Assembly (NCBI GenBank): GCA_965276675.1 | Contig: OZ255624.1 | Coordinates: forward strand, 3,720,001 to 3,784,000 | Direction: 5' to 3' | Origin: G965276675 sp965276675 | Lineage (GTDB): Bacteria; Acidobacteriota; Terriglobia; Terriglobales; Acidobacteriaceae | Length of the DNA stretch: 64,000 nucleotides | Part shown: positions 31,437 through 41,408 of the stretch, piece by piece | Position numbering within the stretch: position 1 is the first letter of the stretch | Layout: each line of letters starts with the position of its first letter | Position numbers and translations under genes: made by a program | The notes under the pieces: model-generated | Database searches by the model: none | Told to the model about the DNA's origin: nothing | Seen by the model: the letters and a program-made list of their open reading frames with translations, nothing else

Positions 31437-33251
31437 ATGCTGTCACCTAAACCCTTCATACTTCGCGCCTCCTCATTGAGCGCAGTTCTCGTCCTTTCGC
31501 TCGCGGCTGTCTCCGCTGCGCAGGATCGGCCCCAGAACGATCAACACCAGAACGCGCCCTCCTCATCTTCCTCTTCGGCCACTGTCTCCACGACGCAGCA
31601 AGCGCAGAAGCCACCCGCGCTGATCGATCCGGCGGGACCGCAGATCAGTCTGCAGACCAGCGAAGCACTCTTCGACGTGGCCGTAGCGCTGAATACGTGC
31701 GGCTATGATGCGGGGCTGGAGGAGTCGGACCCGGTCCGCAAGCATGTGCGGGACGAGGTGAACGATGCCGTCGTGCACTCTCCGGAGGCGCAGGACACGC
31801 GCGACCGGCTGTGCCGTTTTGTGCAGGAGCACCGCTTGTCGGATTCCAGCCACGACCTGGCGCAGTATGTGTCACTAGCGCTGTATCTCACGCCTCCACC
31901 CGAACTGACGACCAGCGTGGAATTGCCGGATATGCCACCGGATTCCACGCAGGTAGTCGAGATACTTCCCTCCTTGCGGAAGTTTGCCGATCAGATCAAA
32001 TTGCACGCCATCTGGGTGAACAGCCGTCCGCAGTATGACGCTGAGGTGACTCGGCTCCACGATCCGTTGAGCCGCATGATCGTCGAGACCAATGCGTATC
32101 TAAAGATGCCGACGAACACCGGCACCGCGAGCCGCTTTGTGGTGGTGCTGGAGCCGATGCTCGCTCCCGGGCAGACGAATGCGCGTGTGTACGGGACGGA
32201 CTACGTCACGGTGGTCTCGCCCGCAAACGGTCAGATTAGGATGGACGAGGTGCGGCACACCTACTTGCATTACGAGTTGGAGCCGCTGCTCTACGCACGC
32301 GCAACCGCGCTGGATCGCCTGTTGCCGGTGCTGAAGACGGTGCGCGATGCGCCGCTGGATTACGCTTTCCGCAGCGACATTGTTTCGCTGGTGATCGAGT
32401 GCATGATCCGGGCAGTTGAGGCACGGACGATGGACACCGGGGTGGCAGTCTTTAAGATGCCGGCCACAGTGCGGCGCGACGATATCGAGAAAGTGGAGCG
32501 GGAGAAGCGCGCGGCCGAGGCAAAGGCCGAGGGGGTGCGGCATGCCTCCGTGCTGCGGTCGATGAGCGAGGGCTACGTGCTGACTGCGTACTTCTACAAC
32601 CGGCTTGCCGTCTTCGAGCGTGAGCCGCAGAGTTTCAAGGAGACGATCGGCGAAATGGTGTACGGCATGGATGTGCCGTCGCAGTTGAGCAGCATAAAGA
32701 ATGTTGAATTCGTGGAGCAGACCGATCCGGATGTGGTGCGGCGCACCACACGGCAGTTGCACGGATTGGACCTGGCCGAGTTGGAGCTGATCCGGGGGAA
32801 TATTGACGGCGCGTCCAAGCTGGCACAGCAGGCCGTCGATCAGCACTCGGATGCGGCGCGGGCCAGTTTCATTCTGGCGCGCTGCGCGGTGCTGCATAAC
32901 AATGTCTCCGATGCCCAGCACGACTTCGAGCAGACGGTAAGCCTCTCCAAAGACCCGCGGCTGCTGGCGTGGTCGCACATCTATCTTGGGAGGATTTACG
33001 ACTTTCAGGATAATCGCGACAAAGCAGTTACGGAGTACCAGGCGGCGCTTAATGCACGTGATGGCCAGGTAGACACCAAAGAGGCTGCAGAGAGGGGGCT
33101 GAAGTCCGCATATGCACCGCCACCCGGAGCGCGCAAGAACAGCGCCGATAACGGGGAAGATGACGGAGCGGCTGGAGATGCTCAGGGCAGTGCGGGCCAG
33201 AGCGGGGGTATGCCGCCGAGGAGTTCGACCCCGCCAAAGGCGCCGCAGTAA
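31437..33251 (+). CDS. Secreted TPR-containing hypothetical protein
   Basis: 604 residues with a signal peptide (SLSAVLVLSLAAVSAA, cleavage near 28), a Gln/Ser-rich linker, a large domain of unknown type (about 65-430; HTYLHYELEPLLYAR might recall a peptidase-like HxxxH but is not convincing), and TPR-like repeats at about 450-560 (GNIDGASKLAQQAVDQH, ASFILARCAVLHNN, AWSHIYLGRIYDFQDNRDKA). The C-terminus is Gly/Ser/Pro-rich. Probably periplasmic scaffold. Confidence 0.75.
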   Translation: MLSPKPFILRASSLSAVLVLSLAAVSAAQDRPQNDQHQNAPSSSSSSATVSTTQQAQKPPALIDPAGPQISLQTSEALFDVAVALNTCGYDAGLEESDPVRKHVRDEVNDAVVHSPEAQDTRDRLCRFVQEHRLSDSSHDLAQYVSLALYLTPPPELTTSVELPDMPPDSTQVVEILPSLRKFADQIKLHAIWVNSRPQYDAEVTRLHDPLSRMIVETNAYLKMPTNTGTASRFVVVLEPMLAPGQTNARVYGTDYVTVVSPANGQIRMDEVRHTYLHYELEPLLYARATALDRLLPVLKTVRDAPLDYAFRSDIVSLVIECMIRAVEARTMDTGVAVFKMPATVRRDDIEKVEREKRAAEAKAEGVRHASVLRSMSEGYVLTAYFYNRLAVFEREPQSFKETIGEMVYGMDVPSQLSSIKNVEFVEQTDPDVVRRTTRQLHGLDLAELELIRGNIDGASKLAQQAVDQHSDAARASFILARCAVLHNNVSDAQHDFEQTVSLSKDPRLLAWSHIYLGRIYDFQDNRDKAVTEYQAALNARDGQVDTKEAAERGLKSAYAPPPGARKNSADNGEDDGAAGDAQGSAGQSGGMPPRSSTPPKAPQ

Positions 33252-33427
33252 TCATTTCAGGGCTGCTAAGGCTGGCGCGAAGACCCGCTCGGTACGGCCG
33301 TTTCTCCCATCTTGCTCGAAGAACGGCCACGTCACTTCTGTCCGCCGGTCTACACTTTCCTTGAAGCGATTAGCGCTATGCCGGATTCGATGATCTAAGG
33401 TAAGGGAGAGGACATACAGCACCCGCC

Positions 33428-34240
33428 ATGGGTCACGTTGCCATCGAAAAGCTGGAGACAGAGCTCCGGCACCGCTTCCGCCAGCCAGAGTTGCTCGTGC
33501 GCGCCGCAACGCACAGCTCCCTTGCATTTGAGCAGAATGCGGAGATCTCCGGCGAAGCCGAACCGTCTGCCCCCGAGGAGCCGCTAGCCGACAATGAGCA
33601 GCTCGAGTTCCTGGGCGATGCAGTACTGGGCCTGGTGGCGGCGGAGGTGCTGTACACACGCTTTCCAGAGTTAGAAGAGGGCGACCTGACGCGGATGCGG
33701 GCGACCTTGGTCAGCCGCAGACATATGGGGTTGGTGGCGGGGCGTCTGGAGCTGGGACAGTACCTGCGGCTCGGGCGCGGCGAGGAGCGCAGCGGCGGCC
33801 GCAAGAAAGCCGTGTTGCTGGCAAACGCTTTGGAGGCGGTGATAGCGGCGTTGTATCTCGATGGCGGCTTTGAAGCAGCACGGGCCTTCGTGCTCCGGAC
33901 GGTGGTGGATCCCTTTATCGACGACCTGCGCAGCGAGTTGAAGCGCGGCCACGCGATGGGCGACCATAAGTCTGCATTGCAGGAGTTGCTGCAAGCGCGC
34001 AAGGCTGCGCCGCCCGAGTATGAAGTGACCTCCGAAAGCGGGCCCGATCATCGCAAACGCTTTGCGGTGGAAGTACGCGTGCACGGCAACGAGGAGATAC
34101 CGGAGCTGACCGCCGCGGGTATGGGTAGCACAAAGAAGAAAGCGGAGCAGGAGGCGGCTCGCCACGCGTACACGCAACTTCAAGGCGGAAAGGAAGCAGC
34201 AGCGCAAAGGCTTGCTGCTCCAGAGGAACGTTCCCGTTGA
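33428..34240 (+). CDS. rnc: Ribonuclease III
   Basis: Cleaves double-stranded RNA in rRNA and mRNA processing. 270 residues: endonuclease domain with signature NEQLEFLGDAVLGL at 56-69 (acidic catalytic residues), then ANALEAVIAALYLDGG; dsRNA-binding domain from about 175 (DHKSALQELLQ, GSTKKKAEQEAARHAY). N-terminal residues 38-52 are an acidic insertion. It overlaps the following signal peptidase gene by 4 bp, an rnc-lepB operon as in many bacteria. Confidence 0.96.
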   Translation: MGHVAIEKLETELRHRFRQPELLVRAATHSSLAFEQNAEISGEAEPSAPEEPLADNEQLEFLGDAVLGLVAAEVLYTRFPELEEGDLTRMRATLVSRRHMGLVAGRLELGQYLRLGRGEERSGGRKKAVLLANALEAVIAALYLDGGFEAARAFVLRTVVDPFIDDLRSELKRGHAMGDHKSALQELLQARKAAPPEYEVTSESGPDHRKRFAVEVRVHGNEEIPELTAAGMGSTKKKAEQEAARHAYTQLQGGKEAAAQRLAAPEERSR

Positions 34241-35091
34241 GCATAGACCACGCTCATATCCCCGCTGCCCTCACGGTGGTTCCAGATGCGCTCGACGCGA
34301 CGGTCGACGCGAGTCCCAGGGTCACGCTCCCTCCAGAGGTGCAGACGTACCATCGGGGCGGAGTACATCTGACATTCCCGCACCTCTTCCACACGGTGCG
34401 TTCGCTACTGATGACCATCGTTGTGGCTCTCTTTGCCCTTACATTTTTGCTGCAGCCCTTTCAGATCCCCTCCGAGAGCATGGAACGCACGCTGCTGGTC
34501 GGCGATTTCCTGCTGGTGAACAAGAGCCTGCTGGCTCCGCCTGGGGCCTGGGGATGGCTGCTGCCGTATCGGCAGCCAAGACGCGGAGACGTCGTGGTCT
34601 TTCACTTCCCTCTCGATCCTCAGGACCATGTAGTAAAACGGGTGATTGGGGCTTCGGGCGACCGGGTGCACCTGCACAACGGCGAGGTATACCTCGACGG
34701 ACAGCCGCAACGCGAGCCGTACGCCGTCTACGAAAGCGCCTTCCCGGATGCCTATCGCGATCAGTTCCCTTCGCGCATGTACACCGATCCGGGTGTGGAC
34801 ACACACTGGTGGCTGGAGATGCGTCACGGGGTGGTAAATGGCGATGTGGTGGTGCCGCCGGCAGAGTACTTCGTGATGGGAGATAACCGGAATCACAGCC
34901 GCGATAGCCGGTACTGGGGCTTTGTGCCGCAACAGAACATCGTCGGGATGCCGTTTCTGGTGTACTTCTCCGTGCGCGAGCCGTCGGCCACCGATAACAC
35001 ACCGTTGCCGGATGATAGACTCGGCAGAAGCATGGGCAACAGGCTGGTCGATTTTGCGCGCTGGGACCGCGTGCTGCACGTTGTTCATTAG
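34237..35091 (+). CDS. lepB: Signal peptidase I
   Basis: Removes signal peptides from exported proteins. TTG start at 34237 overlaps the rnc stop. 284 residues: a 55-residue cytoplasmic N-terminus, one membrane segment (about 57-73), catalytic Ser81 in PSESMERTLLVGDFLLVNK and Lys134 in HVVKRVIGASGDRV, followed by MGDNRNHSRDSRYWGFVP. Both catalytic residues are intact. Confidence 0.95.
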   Translation: MSIDHAHIPAALTVVPDALDATVDASPRVTLPPEVQTYHRGGVHLTFPHLFHTVRSLLMTIVVALFALTFLLQPFQIPSESMERTLLVGDFLLVNKSLLAPPGAWGWLLPYRQPRRGDVVVFHFPLDPQDHVVKRVIGASGDRVHLHNGEVYLDGQPQREPYAVYESAFPDAYRDQFPSRMYTDPGVDTHWWLEMRHGVVNGDVVVPPAEYFVMGDNRNHSRDSRYWGFVPQQNIVGMPFLVYFSVREPSATDNTPLPDDRLGRSMGNRLVDFARWDRVLHVVH

Positions 35092-35096
35092 AGACG

Positions 35097-35969
35097 GTGC
35101 ATCAAACGCGGGTCACCTTAGCCTCAGAAAGATCGCATTCTCAACGGATGGAAGAGCTCGAAACAAAGCCGGAAGTACCGACCAGGGCAGCCCCGAAATC
35201 AGGCCCCGGATTAGCGTCCGGATCAGCCAAGGAAAAAGGTGATGAGACAGCGGCCGAGTTCGTCGCTTCCATCTGCGCCGTGCTGGTGGTCGGGCTCTTC
35301 GTGCTCACTTTTGTCTTTCAGAACTTCGAGATTCCCTCTGGTTCGATGATCAAAACACTGCTCGTCGGGGACCACGTGCTGGTCGATCGCATCACATTGG
35401 CGCCTCCGGCACACTGGGCTCCGTTTGTGCACTACCGCAATGTGCAACGCGGGGACATCATCGTCTTCTACAAGCCAGGCGAGCCGGATCTCTTTCTAGT
35501 AAAGCGCGTGGTGGGCATACCGGGAGACCGACTGCACCTGCGCGACGGATACGTCTACCTGAACGGGCAACGGCAGGACGAGCCACAAGCGGCAAAGCCT
35601 AACTACGGTGATTACAATCCCTACCGCGACGACTTCCCTGCGATTCCCACGTCGCAGTCCAGCGGAGTCACTCCGGTGTGGAGCGATGAAATCGCGAGCC
35701 ACATTCAAGGGGAGGATCTGGTAGTGCCGCCGGGCAAGTACTTCGCCATGGGCGACAACCGTCTGGTGAGTCTAGATAGCCGTTACTGGGGCTTTGTGCC
35801 GCGGCAGAACATCGTGGGCCGGCCGATGTTTGTGTACTGGTCGTTTATACAATCGGAGGACCAGTACGAGAAGCAGAGCCTGGGTGACCGGATCAGCTTT
35901 ACCGTGCACATCATTCTGCACTTCTTCGATCAGACTCGGTGGCACAGAACGATGCACCTTATACGCTGA
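35097..35969 (+). CDS. lepB: Second signal peptidase I
   Basis: 290 residues if GTG 35097 is used; ATG 35148 is an alternative start, neither with a clear ribosome binding site. Membrane segment at about 57-75, catalytic Ser83 in IPSGSMIKTLLVGDHVLVD and Lys136 in LVKRVVGIPGDRLHL, then MGDNRLVSLDSRYWGFVP. It is clearly a paralogue of the upstream gene, 5 bp away, but diverged enough that the two may have different substrate preferences. Confidence 0.93.
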   Translation: MHQTRVTLASERSHSQRMEELETKPEVPTRAAPKSGPGLASGSAKEKGDETAAEFVASICAVLVVGLFVLTFVFQNFEIPSGSMIKTLLVGDHVLVDRITLAPPAHWAPFVHYRNVQRGDIIVFYKPGEPDLFLVKRVVGIPGDRLHLRDGYVYLNGQRQDEPQAAKPNYGDYNPYRDDFPAIPTSQSSGVTPVWSDEIASHIQGEDLVVPPGKYFAMGDNRLVSLDSRYWGFVPRQNIVGRPMFVYWSFIQSEDQYEKQSLGDRISFTVHIILHFFDQTRWHRTMHLIR

Positions 35970-36030
35970 GCACCTCCCCTCGCGCATAGAGGATGCCAGA
36001 CGGTGTAGAGATCCCGCATGGTGAGCAAGG

Positions 36031-38595
36031 ATGAACGCCACGGACACCCCGCAACAGCAGACTCCGGCACAAGAAGCAGCGGAGCGTACCCAGCGAGGAC
36101 GCCACTGGATTGCGGCTCTGGTTTTGCTGCTGCTGATCTCCGCCGCCGTTCTGCCCCCGCTGATCAACATCAACCGCTACCAGCGGCGCATTACGGCGAG
36201 CATATCGAATAGTTTGGGTCGGCCGGTTGAGTTGTCGAGCGTTCACCTGGTGCTGTTGCCGCGGCCTGGCTTCGAGATCTCAAACTTCGTGGTCGATGAG
36301 GGCCCGGGATTTGGCGCGGAGCCGATTCTACAGGCCTCCACGATGAAAGCAGCGGTGCGGCTACTCTCTCTTTGGCGGGGCAGGCTGGAGATCTCGCGTA
36401 TCTCCTTAGAAGAACCTAGCTTGAATCTCGTGCGTAATCCGCAGGGCTACTGGAACTTTGCGTCCGTGCTTACGCAGGCCTCCCGCGTGCCCAGTGCGCC
36501 GACCAGCCAGCGTGTTCCCGGCCAGAGTCTTCGCTTTCCCTACATCGAGGCGTCGTCGGCGCGAATCAACTTCAAATATGGCGACGAGAAGAAGCCCTTT
36601 TCTCTCCTCAACGCCGACGTCGCGGTGTGGCTTGAGAATCCGAGCGAGTGGCGTGTGCGGTTTGAAGCGCAGCCGGTGCGAACGGACATGCACTTCTCTG
36701 CGGCGGATACGGGGATACTCCATGTAAGCGGCGCCATCCAGCGGGCGGGCGCAATGGGCTCGCTGCCCCTGAATATCGATGCCGAGTGGGACAAGGCGCC
36801 GCTGGGCCAGATCAGCCGATTGCTGGCCGGCGAGGACTACGGCTGGCGCGCAGACACGGACCTCCAAGCACACCTTGGAGGCACGCCGGACCGCCTGTTG
36901 CTGAAGGTGTCTGCACGTGCGACGGAGTTTCACCGTGTGGAGTTTACGACATCGCGCAACCTGCAACTTGCGGCGACATGCGAAGCCGCGTATGCCCATG
37001 CCGCGCATCGGCTGGATGGCATCCATTGCGTGGCGCCCGTTGGGAACGGCTCACTCAAGCTGACGGGCGAGATCGCACCAGGTACCGGCCGCGATGGTAT
37101 GGAACCTGACCTTACGCTGGCTCTGCAACGGGTGCCTGCGGCAGCCGCCTTCGCCTTCCTACGGCACCTTCGCAGCAGCTTTTCGCCGGATGCTAGCGTC
37201 AGCGGCACGATCGACGGGCGGTATGAGTACAACGCACTGCGGACTGGTGGGCTTGCGCTCGGAGGCACGGCAACGTTGCGGGACCTTACGCTCACGTCAC
37301 CCGCTCTTGCCGCACCGCTCTCGCTTCCTAAGGTAGAGCTGACGGCCAGCGGAACAGCGCGGCCATCCTCGGGCCTCGTGGTGATTCTGCAGCCGGTGAC
37401 GGTCGCGCTGGGCGAAGAAAGACCGCTGTCGGTCAGCGGATTTTTCTCACACACCGGCTTCACTATGAACTTCTCTGGGGCAGCGGCGCTGGAGCGATTG
37501 CTGCCGCTCAGCCGCACCTTCGCGCTGCTGCCCTCTGCTACGCAGGGTTTAGTGCCCACGGGAAACGCAACTATGAATGTGACGCTTAGCGGGCCGTGGC
37601 TGATGCCGCTGGCGGATGTGGATCATCCAGCACTTCCCTCCGCCGCAAGCGGCAGCATTAGCCTGCGCGATGCGACCGTAGAGACAGCCTACCTGCGGCA
37701 GCCGCTCGTGATTAGCCGCGCGCAGGGCGCCATCACTGGCGACGCCGTCACCTGGAGCGGTGTGAGCGGGAGCTTTGGTTCCTTCGACTTTACAGGTGGC
37801 ATGCGCATGCCGCTGCCCTGCGTTCCGGGTCGCTGCGTGCGCCAGTTCGATGTCGCAGCGACGGCACTGGATATCGCAACGCTCGAGGCGGCGCTACGCG
37901 GCCAAAGCGCCGACAGTGGCATGGTGCGCACACTGCTGAACGATGTAGAGCCGAGGACTCCGGAGTGGCCGCCCCTGGCGGGTACGGTGCGGGTCGGCAA
38001 ACTGACGCTCGGGCCCCTTGTGGTAGCGAACGCAGCCGCATCGCTCAATATGAGCGGCGGCGTGCTGCAGGTGACCTCATTCCGTGGCCGTACGCTGGGC
38101 GGGACGCTCGCTTGCGACGGAAGCATGGTACTGGCAAATACACCCAATTATGTCGCAAACATTCAGCTCAACCGTGTAGATATCACAGGGCTTTCAGCGC
38201 TTGCCGGCGAGGCTTGGGGCTCAGGAATAGTGGATACGACAGCGAAGTTGACGCTTGCGGGATGGGACGTGGCAGCGTTGACACAATCGGCTGCTGGCAC
38301 CCTTCAGTGGAACTGGAGCAATGGCGGGTGGCAGCAGGCAGAGGGTACACCTCTGCATCACTTCGACCGCTGGGCCGCCGACGGACGCCTGGACGCTGGC
38401 ATCGTCACACTTCACCATAGCCTGATGACGAACGGAGGAGCGGAGCGGCCCGTGACTGGAACGATCTCGCTCGATCGCCAGCTTCATCTTGTTTTGCCGG
38501 GAACCGTGGATGGGGTTAATGTAACCGTGACAGGCTCTTTTGCTGATCCCGTGATCACTCTTCCGAACGCGGCCAATCCTGACGCGACTCCCTGA
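36031..38595 (+). CDS. AsmA-family envelope protein
   Basis: 854 residues with an N-terminal membrane anchor (WIAALVLLLLISAAVLPPL, about 26-46) followed by INRYQRRITASISNSLGRPVELSSVHL, the AsmA N-terminal signature, and a long beta-rich body of repeated strands. AsmA/TamB-like proteins bridge the periplasm and are linked to phospholipid transport and outer-membrane homeostasis. It is in the same direction as the lepB genes, 61 bp downstream, and converges on the peptidase-like gene with no spacer. Confidence 0.85.
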   Translation: MNATDTPQQQTPAQEAAERTQRGRHWIAALVLLLLISAAVLPPLININRYQRRITASISNSLGRPVELSSVHLVLLPRPGFEISNFVVDEGPGFGAEPILQASTMKAAVRLLSLWRGRLEISRISLEEPSLNLVRNPQGYWNFASVLTQASRVPSAPTSQRVPGQSLRFPYIEASSARINFKYGDEKKPFSLLNADVAVWLENPSEWRVRFEAQPVRTDMHFSAADTGILHVSGAIQRAGAMGSLPLNIDAEWDKAPLGQISRLLAGEDYGWRADTDLQAHLGGTPDRLLLKVSARATEFHRVEFTTSRNLQLAATCEAAYAHAAHRLDGIHCVAPVGNGSLKLTGEIAPGTGRDGMEPDLTLALQRVPAAAAFAFLRHLRSSFSPDASVSGTIDGRYEYNALRTGGLALGGTATLRDLTLTSPALAAPLSLPKVELTASGTARPSSGLVVILQPVTVALGEERPLSVSGFFSHTGFTMNFSGAAALERLLPLSRTFALLPSATQGLVPTGNATMNVTLSGPWLMPLADVDHPALPSAASGSISLRDATVETAYLRQPLVISRAQGAITGDAVTWSGVSGSFGSFDFTGGMRMPLPCVPGRCVRQFDVAATALDIATLEAALRGQSADSGMVRTLLNDVEPRTPEWPPLAGTVRVGKLTLGPLVVANAAASLNMSGGVLQVTSFRGRTLGGTLACDGSMVLANTPNYVANIQLNRVDITGLSALAGEAWGSGIVDTTAKLTLAGWDVAALTQSAAGTLQWNWSNGGWQQAEGTPLHHFDRWAADGRLDAGIVTLHHSLMTNGGAERPVTGTISLDRQLHLVLPGTVDGVNVTVTGSFADPVITLPNAANPDATP

Positions 38596-40509
38596 CTATT
38601 GTTTGGTGTAATCCAGGGTCTTGCGATGAACGCTAGCCTCTACCTCCGGAACACTCCCGTCATTCACCTGCACCTCTGTCGGGTGGCCCTGGATGAGCAC
38701 GCGATGAGTCACCTTGCCGCGAGCTGGAATTAGCAAGCGCTCTGTTTCCGTTGTGATTGCCGAGGTGACGGTGACGGGCACCTCGGCGGACGCGTATCCT
38801 TCATTTGACACCGTGACGGCGACGATATAGTTATCGGTGCCGCTTCCCTGGCTGGGGTAGACACCCTCAATGGAAAGGTCCGGCAGACCGCGATCGCGAT
38901 AGACCCAATCGTTGAAGAACCAGTCTAGCTTCTTGTTGCTCGCTCCCTCCACTAGACCCTGAAAGTAGTTATTATTCGTGTCCTTGTGGGGATCGTAGGC
39001 ACGCAGAGCAGCGGACAGTGCGGGTTTGCCGACGATCTCACGAAGCATCCAGAGGACATACGTCGCCTTGGTCCCATAGAAGATGGCGTCGTGCGCAGCG
39101 AGCAGGCTCTGGCCCGGGTCCGCATCGGGAGATGCCGGCTCGGCCAGCGCAAGCGCAGAGCGCCGGTTGTCGAGTTGGGCGATCGCGGCATCGCGGCCTT
39201 GCGTAGCTTCCGTCCAGAGACTCGCCATGAACTCCGCAACCCCTTGGTCGAGCCAGGGACGCGGCGAGACGAAGAAGGCATGCGTGAGCGCGTGGCTCAT
39301 GGCATCCGCCAGCCGTCTGGGCTCGACACTCTGCAATCCGGTCAGTAGCAGTTGCCGCTCTTCTGCGGGTGCGTCTTCTGGGTTGGGGAGATCGAGTACG
39401 GTGAGGTCGGCTTTGGGACGAGCGCCTAGCCACTCGCGCATCTGCGGCGTGACGGTCGAGGATGCCGTCATGTAAGCGGATACAACATCGAGGTTGGGCT
39501 CGCGGGCAAAGATGTTGAGGTAGTTTCCGCTTCGCTCTGTGCGCGTCGCGATGAAGAGGCTGGGCGTCCCAAACCCAAGCGCAGTTTGGGGAAGGTTGCA
39601 GGCAACGATGGTAGGCAGGTCAGCCTCGGTGGAGGCCACAACCGTTCGCACCGGGACGACCACGCCGTTGGCGACCGTGATCGTGGGCGCGACGCCGTAG
39701 CTCTCTTCTGTAACAGACATGAATACATTTGCGGAACTCTGACGGAGTTTGAGCGCTCCAATCTCCGCAAACAGCTTGTCCCCATCTCCGAGCGCAACCG
39801 GCACGGAGGAGACGGGATACCAGACAACATTGCCGAAGCCACGCAAACCCGTGAATTCCGCAGAGATGCCGTCCCAATCGGAGCGTGCGGCCAGGTCGGG
39901 TGGCGTGCCGATCTTCACCAGGCGCTTGGCATTGGGTGCGATCTGGCCGCTGTAGACGACATCCAGCGTGAGCTCAGCCTGGGGTGCCAGAGGCGTGCCG
40001 AGCGTGACCAGTGCCTCGTTGAGCTCCCCCGTGTGATCGGCATCACTGTCGATGAGGTGATGCGCAAAGGTGGCTGACCTGTCGTGGATGCGGATCGATG
40101 ACCAATCCAGCGTAGAGGAGAGTTGCAATGGTAGTCGCGTCAGCGAATGATCGCTGTCGTTGCGCACCGTCAGTTTGGCCCGCACCGCAATGCTGCCATC
40201 GCGCGGTGTGAGCCGAATGTCAAGCGAGTACGCGGTGAAGGTGAGGGCACGACGCTCGGCGTCGGTGACTTCGATTTTGAGGGCCTCGATCTGGGACTCG
40301 GGCGTCGTCTGCTTTAGGGTGCCAGGGGCTGAAGCATCGGGGGTGGCTGTGTCGGGGGTCGCTGTTTGGGCGCCGCGTTGAAGGATAACCGTCCCGTGGG
40401 GGTCCCCTGTACTCGCCGGAGGCGCCGGGGGTGCGGGCGGGGATTGCGCAAGACACCTACTGCAGAGGCAGAGAGCAGCTAGAGTTCGGAGTACCGCAGC
40501 TCTCCTCAC
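38596..40509 (-). CDS. M1-peptidase-like protein with a degenerate zinc site
   Basis: 637 residues, GTG start overlapping the rlmB stop (GTGA). Signal peptide at 1-22, Pro-rich linker, an M1 N-terminal-like beta domain (FTAYSLDIRLTPRDGSIAVRAKL), then a peptidase-like domain. The place of HExxH reads HALTH (406-410), lacking the catalytic Glu, and the following motif reads WLDQGVAEF where WLNEGFAEY is usual, with shortened spacing. The C-terminal domain has DWFFNDWVYRDRGLPDLSIEG as in M1 homologues. It is probably non-catalytic. Confidence 0.8.
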   Translation of the reverse strand: MRRAAVLRTLAALCLCSRCLAQSPPAPPAPPASTGDPHGTVILQRGAQTATPDTATPDASAPGTLKQTTPESQIEALKIEVTDAERRALTFTAYSLDIRLTPRDGSIAVRAKLTVRNDSDHSLTRLPLQLSSTLDWSSIRIHDRSATFAHHLIDSDADHTGELNEALVTLGTPLAPQAELTLDVVYSGQIAPNAKRLVKIGTPPDLAARSDWDGISAEFTGLRGFGNVVWYPVSSVPVALGDGDKLFAEIGALKLRQSSANVFMSVTEESYGVAPTITVANGVVVPVRTVVASTEADLPTIVACNLPQTALGFGTPSLFIATRTERSGNYLNIFAREPNLDVVSAYMTASSTVTPQMREWLGARPKADLTVLDLPNPEDAPAEERQLLLTGLQSVEPRRLADAMSHALTHAFFVSPRPWLDQGVAEFMASLWTEATQGRDAAIAQLDNRRSALALAEPASPDADPGQSLLAAHDAIFYGTKATYVLWMLREIVGKPALSAALRAYDPHKDTNNNYFQGLVEGASNKKLDWFFNDWVYRDRGLPDLSIEGVYPSQGSGTDNYIVAVTVSNEGYASAEVPVTVTSAITTETERLLIPARGKVTHRVLIQGHPTEVQVNDGSVPEVEASVHRKTLDYTKQ

Positions 40510-41309
40510 GATGACCCGAGACCCTTCTGCTTCTTTGGCGTAACGGCGGGAGCGACTGCTGCGCTCGCCACAAAAGCTCCGGCTGCAAGTCGGCGCTGGC
40601 GATAGGCTTCGTAAAGCACCACGGCGCCGGCGGCTGAGACATTGAGCGAAGTCACTCGACCAGCCATGGGGATACGCAACAGGTGATCGCAGGTCCGGCG
40701 CACCAGGTCGTGGAGGCCGGAGCCCTCGCGGCCGAGCACCAGCATACAGCCGGGGGTGAAGTCGAAGTCGGTGTAGTCCGCCGACCCGCGCTCATCCAGT
40801 CCCACGCACCAGATGTTCTGCTCCTTGATCTGCTCCATGGCACGCACCAGGTTCACGACGCGAGCGATGCGCACGTGCTCGGCTGCACCGGCCGAGGCTT
40901 TCATAACCACCGGACTTAGAGGAGCGGAGCGGCGTTCAGGAAGAACGACGCCGGAGACGCCAGCCGCATCTGCGGTGCGGAGCAGAGCGCCAAGGTTTTG
41001 CGGGTCTTCCACTCCATCGAGCGCGAGCAGCAGGGGCGCTGCGACCGGCTCACGTAGCAGGTCGTCCAGATCGAGCAAGGCACGCGGACGAACAAAGGCG
41101 ACGACACCTTGGTGGGCTGCGTTCCGTGCCAGAAGGGTAAGCTGTTCGCGAGACTCGGAGCGCAGACGGATGCCGGCCAGTTTGCAGCTCTCGGCTATCT
41201 TGGTGAGCCGCTGATCCTGCCGCTCCTTGGCGATGCAGACATGGTCGAAACGCCGGGTTCCGGAGCGGAGCGCCTCCTCAACCGGATGAACGCCATAGAG
41301 GATTTCCAT
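40506..41309 (-). CDS. rlmB: TrmH/SpoU-family 23S rRNA 2'-O-methyltransferase, RlmB-like
   Basis: 267 residues. Small N-terminal substrate-binding domain (YGVHPVEEALRSG) and the SpoU knot domain with DPQNLGALLRTADAAGV, LVLGREGSGL and IPMAGRVTSLNVSAAGAVVLYE. RlmB methylates G2251 of 23S rRNA; assignment within the TrmH family is by N-terminal similarity. It is the upstream gene of a two-gene operon with the M1-like gene. Confidence 0.88.
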   Translation of the reverse strand: MEILYGVHPVEEALRSGTRRFDHVCIAKERQDQRLTKIAESCKLAGIRLRSESREQLTLLARNAAHQGVVAFVRPRALLDLDDLLREPVAAPLLLALDGVEDPQNLGALLRTADAAGVSGVVLPERRSAPLSPVVMKASAGAAEHVRIARVVNLVRAMEQIKEQNIWCVGLDERGSADYTDFDFTPGCMLVLGREGSGLHDLVRRTCDHLLRIPMAGRVTSLNVSAAGAVVLYEAYRQRRLAAGAFVASAAVAPAVTPKKQKGLGSS

Positions 41310-41358
41310 CTTTTTCAGTGTATCCTTGCCATCCTTTCGAGACTGGCGGGATACTTAT

Positions 41359-41400
41359 AAGAGGAAATTAGTGGCAAATAAGAGGAAATTAGTGGCAAAC
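41359..41400. repeat. 21-bp tandem duplication
   Basis: Two adjacent 21-bp copies (AAGAGGAAATTAGTGGCAAA plus one base), identical except for the last base, directly upstream of the ECF sigma gene start. Each copy includes AGAGGA, so the promoter or translation region of the sigma gene is affected. Confidence 0.85.
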
Positions 41401-41408
41401 GCCCCCTC

